Origin: Prevotella sp.
GTDB taxonomy: Bacteria > Bacteroidota > Bacteroidia > Bacteroidales > Bacteroidaceae
Length of the DNA: 45,794 bases
Assembly: GCA_017460515.1 (NCBI GenBank)
Contig: JAFUAY010000008.1
Coordinates: 1 to 45,794, forward strand
Direction: 5' to 3'
Position 1 is the first letter of the stretch; each line of letters starts with the position of its first letter. Below the pieces are notes generated by a model, which was given only the letters and a program-made list of their open reading frames with translations, ran no database searches and had not been told where the DNA came from. The position numbers and the translations under genes are program-made. Shown piece after piece: positions 5,947 to 14,325 of the stretch.

Positions 5947-8409
5947 TTAATGACACACCTTGCGATATCGTCCTGCCTCCGTCTGCACGATGAGGCCCTG
6001 TTTCTTCCAGTTCTTCAGCATCTGACGAACGGTGTTGCGCGACACGTTGGCACCCTTCACGCTGACGCTGTGCTGGAAGGCTCCCTCGAAGCCGAACTCC
6101 ACGTCCAGCCGCTCAAAGATAGAGTCGTTCCGTCCCATGCGCTGGCGGTCGGTCGTTCCTGCATAGTCGCGGCTCTGAAAAGCCGCCTCTATGCGGTCGC
6201 GGAAGAAGTAGAGCGCCGTCTCCATCAGATAGTCGGCCACTACATCGTAGGCCTCCAACAGCTGCGGTGTCTGCGTCTTCTGCAGCATCGTCTGCCATAG
6301 GTCAGGCTTCTGCTTCAACAACTTCTCGGCACCACTCAACCCGTGTTTCTGGATGAGTGTTTCGGCCACCTTGCAGAGCATCAGGCAACAGGTCATGCGC
6401 TGTGCCGTTACGCAGATGCGGAAGCGTTGGCGGGCACGCACCTTATCATCGTTCTTCATCGTCTCCAGACGCTCTCGTTCCACCCACTCGCGACCTTTCG
6501 CTTCTAACTTGGGCAACTCCACCGTGCCCTGTATCAGCGGCAGCAAGTGGGCAATCTGCTGGATGCGTTCCTGCTGGCGGTCGGTCAGCACGTAGGGCTT
6601 GTCCTCCAACTTTGCAAACGTGTTGTCGGGTGTGCGAGCCACAGCGATACGGCTCTGAAAACCATCGGTATAGTTCGACACCACGCGATAGAGGGCATCG
6701 GGTGTGCCACACATGCAGACATTCCACAACAGGTGCTCGATATGAACGTTCACGGCATCAGCAGATCGGGCCTCACGGTCGTACTTCGAACCGTCGTAGC
6801 TCTGACGCAGCATGACGGAAAAGTCGCTCATGGCCGACTTCCATTTCTGCGCCACCGTATCGGCTTCGGGGGTAAACGAGAAGGCGTGCTTGCCCTCCGT
6901 GTTGGCCAGTCGCTCAGCCAGGTTGGCCACCGTGTTGTTCAGTGGCAGACAACGCACCGGCAACTTCGGCTCTTCGGGTTGTTCCTTCTTGTTCTTGGCG
7001 GCACGTTTCTTGCGGCGCCAATCCTCCTCCTGCTGCTGATACATCATGTCCAGCGCCTTCACCTCGCCCAGCCAGGCATCAATCACGGGGTCAATCGAAC
7101 CCTTTCCGCTGGCGAAGTCACCGGCGATGTAGCTGATGAGGTTGAGCCCCTTCTTCTGGCCGTGAACATCGAGCGTTACACCCGTTGCCAGCATACCGAT
7201 GGCCGGACAGATGGCCGTCACCACAGGCATCGACAGCGAAGGACCTACGGCCTCTATCGACTCCCTGACACCTTGCGGCATCTTGGGCAGACGGTTGTAA
7301 TAGAAACGTTCATCCTCCTGAACAGCTTCATCAAGGCAAGTGTAATCACTCCCCTCGCCACTCGGAGAGGGGTTGGGGGTGAGGCTATTCATGCGGTCAC
7401 GTCGCACCTCGAAGAGCACATCCTTCAGTCGCTTTGGCATCTGTGTGCGCTTCTCCGACAGAGCCGAGTCGATGCACTTCATCTTCTGCGTCTCAGAAAA
7501 GCCGTCGTAGCAGGGGATGACGGCGTCCATCAGTTCGCGGTCGAAACCGCAGATGTGGCGCAGGTTCACCGCTAGTTCGAAGGTCAGCACGTCGCGGTTC
7601 GTCTTGATGGGTTCCTTGCCCTCGTTGTAGAGTTCCCACCACTTGCGGATAATGTCCGAATACGGAAGACCGTTGTAGTCTTTCTCTGAACACGAATTGC
7701 TCGAATTGCACGAATTTTCTTTGTCTGAACACGGATTGTTCGGATCTGACGGATTCGTGTGATTAGTTAGATTCGTGTTCGTCTTAACAGCCTTATCCGT
7801 TATATCCGTGAGATCCGTGTTCGTTATCTCCGTGTTCGAAATACATTCAGTGGTTTCAAAGATGGAATCATCAAGATACAAGAGGTCATCCTCCGAATCC
7901 GATGTCGTAAAGAACACGCGGGTGATGTCCTTAGCCTTGTCATCAAACTTCACGCCGAGCAATTCGCTTGCCCACTTGAGGTTCTCCTCTTGCGACAATT
8001 CCGGGCGGCGACGGAACACCAAGTGGTAACCCTTCGTAGCCGAACGCTCCAGCATCTGCAAGCCCAGTTCATCCTTCTTGCTCAGCACCATTTCAGGAAC
8101 ACCCGCCATCTGCTTGGCCAACCACTTGGCGCTCTCTTCTGCCGGGAGTTCATCGGGAGCCTTGAAGTCGATGTCCATACCTACGCTGCTGCTCATGCGT
8201 GTACTGCCTTTCAGCGAGCCATCCTCATTGGGCTGGCACGAGTAGTTCATCTGCACGAGGCGGTGTTTCTGATTCTCGTCACCCTTGCGTACGACCTTTA
8301 AGATAGCCTGTTGCTTGCTGCTTCCGCGCAGTGCCATATACTCTTCTCTCGTGAGGACGGGGCGCATCATCTTCGCCCCATCCTGATAAAATATTGTATA
8401 TATGCTCAT
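5947..8409 (-). CDS. VirE N-terminal domain / DUF3987 protein
   Basis: An 820-aa protein common in Bacteroidales accessory regions. Residues about 1-190 match the VirE N-terminal (BT4734-like) primase-associated domain (SSSVGMDIDF, KGYHLVFRR, RVFFTT). A low-complexity Asn/Thr/Ser linker follows at about 187-250. The DUF3987 helicase/primase-like part runs from about 360, with a P-loop-like AGDFASGKGS. The last 60 residues look like a small winged-helix segment (ISxNTVRQMLKNWKKQGLI type). At residues about 341-356 the protein contains LTPNPSPSGEGS, encoded by a copy of a palindromic repeat that recurs just upstream of the gene (8432-8476). Molecular role unproven; likely DNA handling by a mobile element. 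Confidence 0.88.
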   Translation of the reverse strand: MSIYTIFYQDGAKMMRPVLTREEYMALRGSSKQQAILKVVRKGDENQKHRLVQMNYSCQPNEDGSLKGSTRMSSSVGMDIDFKAPDELPAEESAKWLAKQMAGVPEMVLSKKDELGLQMLERSATKGYHLVFRRRPELSQEENLKWASELLGVKFDDKAKDITRVFFTTSDSEDDLLYLDDSIFETTECISNTEITNTDLTDITDKAVKTNTNLTNHTNPSDPNNPCSDKENSCNSSNSCSEKDYNGLPYSDIIRKWWELYNEGKEPIKTNRDVLTFELAVNLRHICGFDRELMDAVIPCYDGFSETQKMKCIDSALSEKRTQMPKRLKDVLFEVRRDRMNSLTPNPSPSGEGSDYTCLDEAVQEDERFYYNRLPKMPQGVRESIEAVGPSLSMPVVTAICPAIGMLATGVTLDVHGQKKGLNLISYIAGDFASGKGSIDPVIDAWLGEVKALDMMYQQQEEDWRRKKRAAKNKKEQPEEPKLPVRCLPLNNTVANLAERLANTEGKHAFSFTPEADTVAQKWKSAMSDFSVMLRQSYDGSKYDREARSADAVNVHIEHLLWNVCMCGTPDALYRVVSNYTDGFQSRIAVARTPDNTFAKLEDKPYVLTDRQQERIQQIAHLLPLIQGTVELPKLEAKGREWVERERLETMKNDDKVRARQRFRICVTAQRMTCCLMLCKVAETLIQKHGLSGAEKLLKQKPDLWQTMLQKTQTPQLLEAYDVVADYLMETALYFFRDRIEAAFQSRDYAGTTDRQRMGRNDSIFERLDVEFGFEGAFQHSVSVKGANVSRNTVRQMLKNWKKQGLIVQTEAGRYRKVCH
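7342..7386 (+). repeat. REP-like palindromic repeat, copy inside the VirE/DUF3987 gene
   Basis: A 45-bp element with CCCCTC/GAGGGG arms that differs from the copy at 8432-8476 at about four positions. It lies in frame in the coding sequence and adds an LTPNPSPSGEGS-type peptide between the two main domains. Confidence 0.8.
7685..7845 (-). repeat. Low-complexity repeats encoding the Asn/Thr-rich linker
   Basis: Degenerate repeats of an ATCCGTGTTCG-like unit (plus strand) encode the linker of the VirE/DUF3987 protein (runs such as NTNLTNHTNPSDPNNP). The repetitiveness is at DNA level, so length variation between strains is likely. Confidence 0.6.
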
Positions 8410-8431
8410 AATAATACTCTTTATCTACTTG

Positions 8432-8476
8432 GTAATCACTCCCCTCGCCCTTTGGAGAGGGGTCGGGGGTGAGGCT
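8432..8476 (+). repeat. REP-like palindromic repeat, intergenic copy
   Basis: The second copy of the 45-bp element, same orientation, filling most of the gap between the VirE-like start (8409) and the next gene's stop (8477). Inner arms are CCCCTC and GAGGGG; outer TCAC and GTGA also pair, so it can form a hairpin. Confidence 0.8.
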
Positions 8477-8863
8477 TTACCATTTCGTTTCCTCCTGTCT
8501 TGTCTTGATAAACGCTGCCTGCTCGTCCGTCTCTTCGCGATAGAGCGATTCGATGAGCGCCTTGCCCATCCGCTTGGGGAAGCGCAGCTGGAAGATGACA
8601 TTCTCCAGCGTCTCCTTCACCTCGCCGTGAGCCGTGCGGAAGAGCGTGTTGTAGCGGCTGCCGCTGTCCTTGGCGTAGGCACGGAAGTGGCTTGTGCCAT
8701 CATCCTCCGTTACCATGCGACCCTTCTGACTGGCACGGTCGCCACCGCTCACGATGTGCTGTCCCATCTCAAACCCGCAAGGGTAAATGTTGATGTTACC
8801 GTTCTGATTGAACACTGTCTGTGTCTCCATCTGGAGATTGTTGACAAAAACTTTCTTAATCAT
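8477..8863 (-). CDS. Hypothetical protein upstream of the VirE-like gene
   Basis: 128 aa from the ATG at 8863 (MIKKVFVNNLQME). The ORF can be extended to 8926, but the extension reads like non-coding sequence. No recognised domain. It has a beta-rich N-terminal half (NGNINIYPCGFEMGQHIV) and a helical, charged C-terminus. It is in the minus-strand run with the OB-like gene and the VirE-like gene, which suggests a mobile-element DNA-processing module. The function is not readable. Confidence 0.65.
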   Translation of the reverse strand: MIKKVFVNNLQMETQTVFNQNGNINIYPCGFEMGQHIVSGGDRASQKGRMVTEDDGTSHFRAYAKDSGSRYNTLFRTAHGEVKETLENVIFQLRFPKRMGKALIESLYREETDEQAAFIKTRQEETKW

Positions 8864-8958
8864 AATTGAGTTGAAATTGCGAGAGAAGTTTTCGAGAAAG
8901 GCGCCTACATCATTGCTGATGCTCAATTGATTCCCTCGACCTCAACTCAGGTTAGAAA

Positions 8959-9243
8959 TTATCTGTTTAGTTTCACGATGTCAGTTGCTAAGATTTCCTG
9001 ATACGTCTGCCCCTGAAAATCGTGCGTAGAGAAACGAAGGGTTGCTATGACAACGTCACCCTCGTAGAACCTGCACCCCGCCAGATTGCCCAGCATCGTG
9101 CATACAAACTCGTTCTCAAACTTTGAGCCGCCCAACTCACGCAACACGATGTTGCACTTGCTGATCTGTCCCGACTCCTGTTTTGAACTCTGTACGCTGA
9201 AGGCCTCGCCCTGGCGTACTACCTTTAAGATTTTTGTTTCCAT
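8959..9243 (-). CDS. Small OB-fold-like protein (DUF3127/SSB-like pattern)
   Basis: 94 aa from METKILKVVRQGEAF. The pattern CNIVLRELGGSKFENEFVCTMLGNLAGCRFYEGDVVIATLRFSTHD, given here in two halves (CNIVLRELGG..., then ...LLGN-type AGCRFYEGDVV), resembles small Bacteroidetes proteins of the DUF3127/single-strand-binding-like OB group. The ending GQTYQEILATDIVKL is typical of that group. A nucleic-acid binding role would suit its place one gene from the VirE/DUF3987 protein. The start is chosen at METK because upstream codons overlap a leader hairpin and a -7 element at 9319. Confidence 0.6.
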   Translation of the reverse strand: METKILKVVRQGEAFSVQSSKQESGQISKCNIVLRELGGSKFENEFVCTMLGNLAGCRFYEGDVVIATLRFSTHDFQGQTYQEILATDIVKLNR

Positions 9244-9318
9244 TTTGTATGTATGTATAAATTTTTGCAAGCAGGCAATACGAAGAAAGCCCACAGACTT
9301 CATTTTGAAATCCGTGGG

Positions 9319-9326
9319 CAAAGGTA
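9319..9326 (-). promoter_or_regulatory. Probable -7 element for the OB-like gene
   Basis: The minus strand reads TACCTTTG (TAnnTTTG consensus) 76 nt before the ATG at 9243. No clear -33 element was seen. The leader holds a GCCCAC/GTGGGC inverted repeat. Confidence 0.45.
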
Positions 9327-9344
9327 ATGGCACTGTAGTGGGTA

Positions 9345-9367
9345 TGTAGTACTACACGGGTACTACA
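9345..9367. promoter_or_regulatory. Palindromic site, candidate operator
   Basis: A perfect 12-bp palindrome TGTAGTACTACA (9345-9356) followed 4 nt later by a third half-site TACTACA. It lies just upstream of the -7 element at 9319-9326 on the minus strand. A repressor site is plausible; no cognate regulator is evident. Confidence 0.4.
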
Positions 9368-9374
9368 AAGTGCA

Positions 9375-10232
9375 TTATTCTATAAGATTTTTCATTTTTT
9401 GTGCCAAAGAAGCGTCGATTGGCTCCAAAAGCTGAGCTAACAAATTTACGTCATTATGAACGTCCTCAATTTCATAATCCACGCCATCCCTGATTTTTTG
9501 TCTGATACTACCTTCCGAACGTCCCGATACGCGAGAAAGTAATGTGGCCAAGGCTTTTTGGTTACAGTAATCGGTTGAGAATCCTTTATTAAGAAAGAGA
9601 TCGAAGAGAATCATGAGTTGACGGTTTGTCAGTTGGGGCGCTTTTGCAGTATTTTCTTCTTTAGCTTCAGGCAAGCCGAGTGACATGTTTGGTGTGTTTT
9701 CAAGCACCTCTTCTATTTCCTCCGAAAGCCACTCATCGTCACTCTCCATATAGGCTTGAATGGCTATCTTGAACCTTTCCGTTCCAATACGTGCAATATT
9801 ATTTGCTACTGCAGCCTCCATCTTTTGCGACAATCCACCCTCAGCAGCCAATTGACTGGCTAAGTCTAAAGCCATTGTCCTGTAAAGCGGCTCATCTGTG
9901 CATGCCAAGCATACCTGTACGGCAAAAACCGTCAGAGCAGCAAACACTCTGACGCTTTCATCGTTTTCGTCATTCGACAGGTCGCGATAGTCAACGTAGA
10001 TGTCGTTCCATAAACGGCGCACGTCCTGTAAAGCCTCTTCCTGGTGCTCCTTGATGTTGTCAAGCACGACAATTAACTGCCAGAACACCTCTTCAGGTGA
10101 TAACCGAAAGCCCTTTGCTTCGGCTTCAAATGCCCGAACAGGTGTCTGAAATGCCTTGAAAAGCGGCTGACCATCAAGCAACCTGCTTCTTAGACTTTCT
10201 TTTTCGTTTCTTCTTAGTAGGCGTAACATCAC
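9375..10232 (-). CDS. Unknown protein, second gene of an overlapping pair
   Basis: 285 aa, mostly helical, acidic in the middle (ESDDEWLSEEIEEVLE). A C-terminal segment (LTNRQLMILFDLFLNKGFSTDYCNQKALATLL, residues about 200-230, then RSEGSIRQKI) looks like a helical DNA- or protein-binding module seen in several Bacteroides proteins. I do not recognise the family. The start overlaps the 3' end of the preceding gene by 59 nt, which is long; a later start would remove much of the N-terminal helix, so the overlap is kept. The pair is likely cotranscribed and translationally coupled. Confidence 0.6.
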   Translation of the reverse strand: MMLRLLRRNEKESLRSRLLDGQPLFKAFQTPVRAFEAEAKGFRLSPEEVFWQLIVVLDNIKEHQEEALQDVRRLWNDIYVDYRDLSNDENDESVRVFAALTVFAVQVCLACTDEPLYRTMALDLASQLAAEGGLSQKMEAAVANNIARIGTERFKIAIQAYMESDDEWLSEEIEEVLENTPNMSLGLPEAKEENTAKAPQLTNRQLMILFDLFLNKGFSTDYCNQKALATLLSRVSGRSEGSIRQKIRDGVDYEIEDVHNDVNLLAQLLEPIDASLAQKMKNLIE

Positions 10233-11166
10233 GGTAATCTTCGTACATTCTTCGCATATTATCGAGCCACAGGTGCAATCCCCATGCTCCGTTTCCCTCT
10301 CTGTCGGTAGTGGGTCGCTCGTGGATAAAGTCGTCCATCACCTGATCGTCCAACTGAGCAAACGCCCTTTCCTCTCGACCATAGCGGTAAACGCCGTAGT
10401 AGCGGAAACCAACGCTGATGTCGTAGGCATTAGTAGAGCAATAGTGTATAACCTGAGCCATGTCTTCTTCTGTCTGGTCGATGTGCAGCGTACCCGCCTC
10501 GCTGGCATTATACATATACTGCCCCTTCTCGGCACCCATGATTCTTCCTAATCGGTTCAAACCACTAATCATGGCTTTCACATCTTCAGAGGCATCAATA
10601 CCGGCACCTTCCTCAGGCACACCGAAGTTGAACTTTATCCACTTCACGCGGTCTTCGTGTTCCACCGTCTGCTTATGAATGACCTCCCAGAACGGAGCCT
10701 CGCGCACCTTACCTCGTATCTCTATCTTCAACTGATAGGCAGCCAACTTGTCGTTGATGGCTTGCTGTAGCAACTGACACACCTTGTCGGGGTCGCTCTG
10801 AAACGATGACGACCGCTCAATGGCCATTTGTGCAATGCCCTCACGATTGTCTATGATGACGTAGCAGCCAGGATGCGAAATCAGTTCGCGCTCATCACGC
10901 TTCTCTATGTATTTATGCTTTTTCTCGTTACACACCAGCAAGATGGTCACACGGTCGCGCTTACAGGTAATCTCGTTGTCAAGCGGTATAATCACCTTCT
11001 CTTTGTTCTCCTTGGTGATATTCAGCGGGCGCACACCATGAAAGAGACCGTCGAAGACCTCCTGCGCCAATGATAGCGGCGTTTCTTTCGACCCGTCGCA
11101 GATAGTCATTGCTTCCAGAGCACTTATTTGTGATAGTTCGTATTTATAAATCGAATATACTGCCAT
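10174..11166 (-). CDS. Unknown protein, first gene of an overlapping pair
   Basis: 330 aa, start ATG giving MAVYSIYKYELSQI. I do not recognise a family. It shows a mixed alpha/beta N-terminal half (KVIIPLDNEITCKRDRVTILLVC, HPGCYVIIDN), a middle part with EAPFWEVIH and WIKFNFG, and a strongly basic C-terminal tail (TKKKRKRKSKKQVA) that could bind nucleic acid. It sits in the accessory island between a broken AlbA-type regulator and a second unknown gene that overlaps its end. A defence or mobile-element function is a guess from context only. Confidence 0.6.
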   Translation of the reverse strand: MAVYSIYKYELSQISALEAMTICDGSKETPLSLAQEVFDGLFHGVRPLNITKENKEKVIIPLDNEITCKRDRVTILLVCNEKKHKYIEKRDERELISHPGCYVIIDNREGIAQMAIERSSSFQSDPDKVCQLLQQAINDKLAAYQLKIEIRGKVREAPFWEVIHKQTVEHEDRVKWIKFNFGVPEEGAGIDASEDVKAMISGLNRLGRIMGAEKGQYMYNASEAGTLHIDQTEEDMAQVIHYCSTNAYDISVGFRYYGVYRYGREERAFAQLDDQVMDDFIHERPTTDREGNGAWGLHLWLDNMRRMYEDYRDVTPTKKKRKRKSKKQVA

Positions 11167-11214
11167 AAATTATCTTTTCGTTATTACTTCTCTTTCGTTC
11201 TCGTTAGATGAGTT

Positions 11215-12024
11215 CTACTTCAACAACTGCCACTCACCCTTAACCTTCGAATGTTCAGGGTCGATATATCTGAGTTCCTTCAAATCTGCAATAGCACGTT
11301 TGATGGTAGCTTCGCTGACACCAAGATTATCCTGAAGCCATGAGTACTTGGCTTTGCGATTCAACTTGATGGCCTTGTACACATCTTCCACAATCTTTGA
11401 GGGAAACTCTGGAATCTTGAATTTTGGCTGTTCTTCATCAGAAATGGTCACATCTGACCTTTTCCCGTGACCATTTTTTTGACCATTTTTTTGACCATTT
11501 TCTGTTATGCTCGACCCTTTTTCTGACCTTTTTTGCAAATCGGCTTCCGTCAGGAATCCATTCGCAATCGCCTCAGCCGTAGCCCGTTCCCCTCGTGGCG
11601 ACTTCATTTCCGTCACCATCACAGCCGTCTGGTAACTGAAATCATATACCGCCTCGCCGTTCTCGTTGGCCTTCAAGTCCTTTTGCACCCTCAACACACC
11701 ACGACTATGACGGTTCACAAAGCCCAACACCTTCATAGCCTCAGCCACCACGATGTTACGGTAGTCGTTCACCTTGGGGAAGTTCTGCTCGTTGGCGCGG
11801 CCATACAATCCGCCGTGGTTCATCATCTCGATGCGGTCGTCATACTGGTAGAACTGTATCGGCCCGTTGCTCGTGTAGTCGCGATGGCAGATGGCATTCA
11901 TCAGCAACTCACGAGTGGCCCAATAGGGATAATCCACAAATGGATCTTCACGCGTCGAGCTGACAGGTATCGGACGGCGGTTGGCAATCGTTGTTTCCAC
12001 AAACGTGTCAAGCTCCTGAAGCCA
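11215..12024 (-). pseudogene. AlbA_2/RecG-like ATP-binding transcriptional regulator, 5'-truncated
   Basis: The C-terminal part of an AlbA_2-type (Schlafen AlbA plus HATPase_c_4) regulator. The readable part begins at about LQELDTFVETTIANRRPIP, includes the conserved DYPYWATRELLMNAICHRDY block, DDRIEMMNHGGLYG and NFPKVNDYRNIVVAEAMKVLGFVNR, then an Asn/Gln/Lys linker (ENGQKNGQKNGHGK) and a C-terminal winged helix. The AlbA DNA-binding domain and the normal start are missing. Upstream, the sequence runs into the 3' end of a cytosine methylase gene at about 12020, where the two frames overlap. A GTG at 12000 could start a short product, but loss of the N-terminal domain makes normal function unlikely. 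Confidence 0.8.
11467..11504 (+). repeat. 12-bp tandem repeat with T7 runs in the AlbA-type remnant
   Basis: About three copies of GACCATTTTTTT encode the repeated NGQK linker. The unit is a multiple of three, but the T runs could slip. Confidence 0.6.
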
Positions 12025-12956
12025 AGTTCTGAATATGTCTGATTAGCAGGATACTTGATTTCACGTCCACGCTTATCGATTCTGAAGCCCATCAAGCGAT
12101 AGTGCTCATCAATGGTCAGCTTACGGAAACGTTCCTGACCATTTACCATTGGTTCCACAATGCGAACCACATTGTGTTGTGGAGGCGTGACAGTCATACA
12201 AATGCCGTCTGTCCTGATCTTGCGATTGTAGTAGTCGTAGCATAGCGGCTCTGGCACATCGAACACATCATTATGGTGAATCTCGTGAATATGGGCCATC
12301 TGCTGAGGACTACGATACAGGCTTTCGTCAGGATGCTCATCAAGCATATCCTTCAGTTTGCGATATAGTTTCTTCTTAGGCGGAGTCAGTTCAAAGCCTT
12401 TAGGAAGGGTACCACGTACCCCAAAAATCCACAAACGTAAACGATTTTGAGGAATGCCGTAGTCCTTGGAATTGAGCAAGCGCCATTGACAATCATAGCC
12501 AATTCGCTTAAGTTCAGACATGATCTTATCAAAGGTAGGACGCAACTTGCCACTTGTCAATCCCTGCACATTCTCCAGAAAGATATACTTAGGTTTCTTG
12601 ACTTCGCAGATTCTGATAATCTCGCCAAAAAGCGTTCCTCTGTCATCCTCTTCACCCTCTCTGCTACCAGCTGTTGAGAACGGCTGGCAGGGAAAGCCGC
12701 CAGTGAACAGATTGAAGTCTGGCAACTTCTCAACCTTTATCTTCGTGATGTCGCCAAGGCTCTTTACTCTGGGGAAGTTCGTTTTATACAACTCAATGGC
12801 TTTTGGGTCTGTTTCAGAAAAGCCAATAGTCTTGTAGTCAAGGAATCCTTTACGCTTCAAACGTCGCAATGCAAAGGAAGCACCACCATAGCCTGCAAAG
12901 CCCTCAAAGACTCGCAAACTCACGCGTACCTTATTATCTATAACCCCTTTGTTCAT
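11901..12956 (-). pseudogene. DNA (cytosine-5) methyltransferase with replaced C-terminus
   Basis: An m5C methylase with motif I (FEGFAGYGGAS), motif IV with the catalytic cysteine (GGFPCQPFS), motif VI (ENVQGL), motif VIII (PQNRLRLWIFG) and motif IX (RKLTIDEHYRLMGF). After YPANQTYSELGF it should continue to the AGNGW-type motif X and a final helix. Instead the frame enters unrelated sequence (RSLTRLWKQRLP...) that is the AlbA-type gene read in another frame, and stops at 11901. Motif X is therefore missing and activity is doubtful. It lies 106 nt downstream of a truncated restriction-enzyme-like ORF. A -7 element lies only 9 nt before the ATG. Confidence 0.82.
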
Positions 12957-12964
12957 TGCGGGTG

Positions 12965-12972
12965 CAAAGATA
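12965..12972 (-). promoter_or_regulatory. Probable -7 element of the methylase gene, very close to its ATG
   Basis: The minus strand reads TATCTTTG, ending 8 nt before the ATG at 12956. If used, the mRNA would be nearly leaderless. No good -33 TTTG was seen. Confidence 0.45.
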
Positions 12973-13062
12973 CAAAATAATTAGGAATTGACAGTAGATT
13001 AAAACGTATTTTAATAAAATTAAAGCCCCTTTTTTGTCTAATGGCAACGCCAATATGCTATT

Positions 13063-13374
13063 TCAAGCTTCTTCTGCGAACAATCGTTCACTCTCGAAAG
13101 CCAGTTTGTCAAGATTTCCCCAAAACTCACGCCATATTGGCTCCTCTGCCATACTACCATGTCCCAAACCTACGATGTCTTTATCTTTCAATGTAGGGTC
13201 CAGACGGCCAAAGTTACCAATCTTCATTTTTAGTGCAGTAGGTGTCCTGCCTATCAACGGAGCATATTTCTGGATAAGGGGATGCTTCTCCTTCACATCC
13301 TTGAACGGTATCTTGAAATACACATTCAAGGCCATAATCATCTCCTCGTGAGTCCAAGCGTCAGCCCGTGTCAT
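13063..13374 (-). pseudogene. N-terminal fragment of an HNH-type restriction endonuclease
   Basis: 103 aa resembling the N-terminal domain of putative HNH restriction enzymes: WTHEEMIMALNVYFKIPF, HPLIQKYAPLIGRTPTALKMKIGNFGRLDP, then GLGHGSMAEEPIWREFWGNLDKLAFE. The HNH nuclease domain expected after this region is absent; the ORF ends at RLFAEEA and is followed by the methylase gene. Together with that broken methylase it looks like the remains of a type II restriction-modification pair. A stand-alone small protein is possible but less likely. Confidence 0.65.
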
Positions 13375-13378
13375 TATA

Positions 13379-14248
13379 TTATTCTTGTAATAACCTTTTC
13401 ACATCATCAATGCTCATGTTGGTACCTTGGGCTATTTGCTCAATAGTCAGTCCCATAGCCATAAGACGGTGAACAGTTTCTTCCTTCTCTTTTAAGACTC
13501 CCTTCACCTCGCCCTTGCGTTCTGCTGTTTCCAACGTACTCGTATAATCCCAATATTCCTTCTGGCTGGCTTCATACTGACGACGCTCGGCATCAGAATA
13601 CTTGGCTATTTCTGCCTGATCAAACAGCTTCTGGAAAACTCTGTCTTGTAAAGCCTTGGGGCGCTCCAACAGGCGGGAAAGGTTGCGAAGCACAAACATC
13701 CACTTCTCAAACATTGAGTTCAACTCATCCTCCGTCTTGTTGAATTTGGGCATTTCAAGATAAACGAAAGTCAGTTTGTCGTAGAATACATGGTGGTCAT
13801 CCACGTCTTCGAGCTTGATTTCATGGCGATAACGGTCAGCAGGATACTCGTTGTTGGGGAATTCAAAATTCAGGATACCAACAGTATATACTTCCTCCAG
13901 ATGATAATCCCACTTTCCTTTAGGAGCTTGTTGACGAATAGGTGTAGTGGCATAATAGACGCTACGATCCTTGAAATAAGTCTGTTCTGCCTTCTGCATC
14001 TCCACAATGAAACGGCTGCCATCCTTTGCCATACAATACACATCGAAGATGGAGCGGCGGTCACCGTAGCCATCGCCCAGGTTCTCACCATTGAGATACT
14101 GCACATCTTCAATTTCCTTTTTGCTCCCATTGAAAAGAGCATTGAGAAAACTGATGAGTAAATCCTTGTTCATCTCAGTACCGAACAACTTCTTGAAACC
14201 GAAGTCAGTATACGGATTGATAAATCTCTCTTTCGTATCGTCTGCCAT
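13379..14248 (-). CDS. Rpn family PD-(D/E)XK nuclease / putative transposase
   Basis: 289 aa. The start FINPYTDFGFKKLFGTEMNKDLLISFLN is the hallmark of the Rpn/PDDEXK_2 family (recombination-promoting nucleases, often annotated as transposase). The nuclease core is visible as FDVYCMAKDGSRFIVEMQ, with the metal-binding Asp and the E-x-Q that replaces E-x-K. The C-terminus carries a repeat-like helical tail (RLMAMGLTIEQIAQGTNMSIDDVKRLL) also typical of the family. It is probably intact. A -7 element (TAAATTTG) lies 21 nt before the ATG. It ends 4 nt before the restriction-enzyme-like fragment, so the two may be cotranscribed. Confidence 0.88.
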   Translation of the reverse strand: MADDTKERFINPYTDFGFKKLFGTEMNKDLLISFLNALFNGSKKEIEDVQYLNGENLGDGYGDRRSIFDVYCMAKDGSRFIVEMQKAEQTYFKDRSVYYATTPIRQQAPKGKWDYHLEEVYTVGILNFEFPNNEYPADRYRHEIKLEDVDDHHVFYDKLTFVYLEMPKFNKTEDELNSMFEKWMFVLRNLSRLLERPKALQDRVFQKLFDQAEIAKYSDAERRQYEASQKEYWDYTSTLETAERKGEVKGVLKEKEETVHRLMAMGLTIEQIAQGTNMSIDDVKRLLQE

Positions 14249-14268
14249 AATCGTCTTTTTTACTGTTG

Positions 14269-14276
14269 CAAATTTA
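14269..14276 (-). promoter_or_regulatory. Probable -7 element of the Rpn nuclease gene
   Basis: The minus strand reads TAAATTTG (TAnnTTTG), 20 nt before the ATG at 14248. No convincing -33 element was seen. Confidence 0.45.
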
Positions 14277-14325
14277 CGAAGAATATCTGAAAGTTAGCTC
14301 TTTATTTATTAAAAACTTGAAAAAA

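Noticed and set aside
6547-7575. Plus-strand ORF of 342 aa within the VirE/DUF3987 gene
   Set aside because: Antisense shadow; His/Arg/Leu-rich, as expected from the opposite frame of a well-supported gene.
8867-8949. TGAGTTGA/TCAACTCA inverted repeat upstream of the gene at 8863
   Set aside because: 8-bp arms with a 67-nt loop; too weak to call as an operator or terminator.
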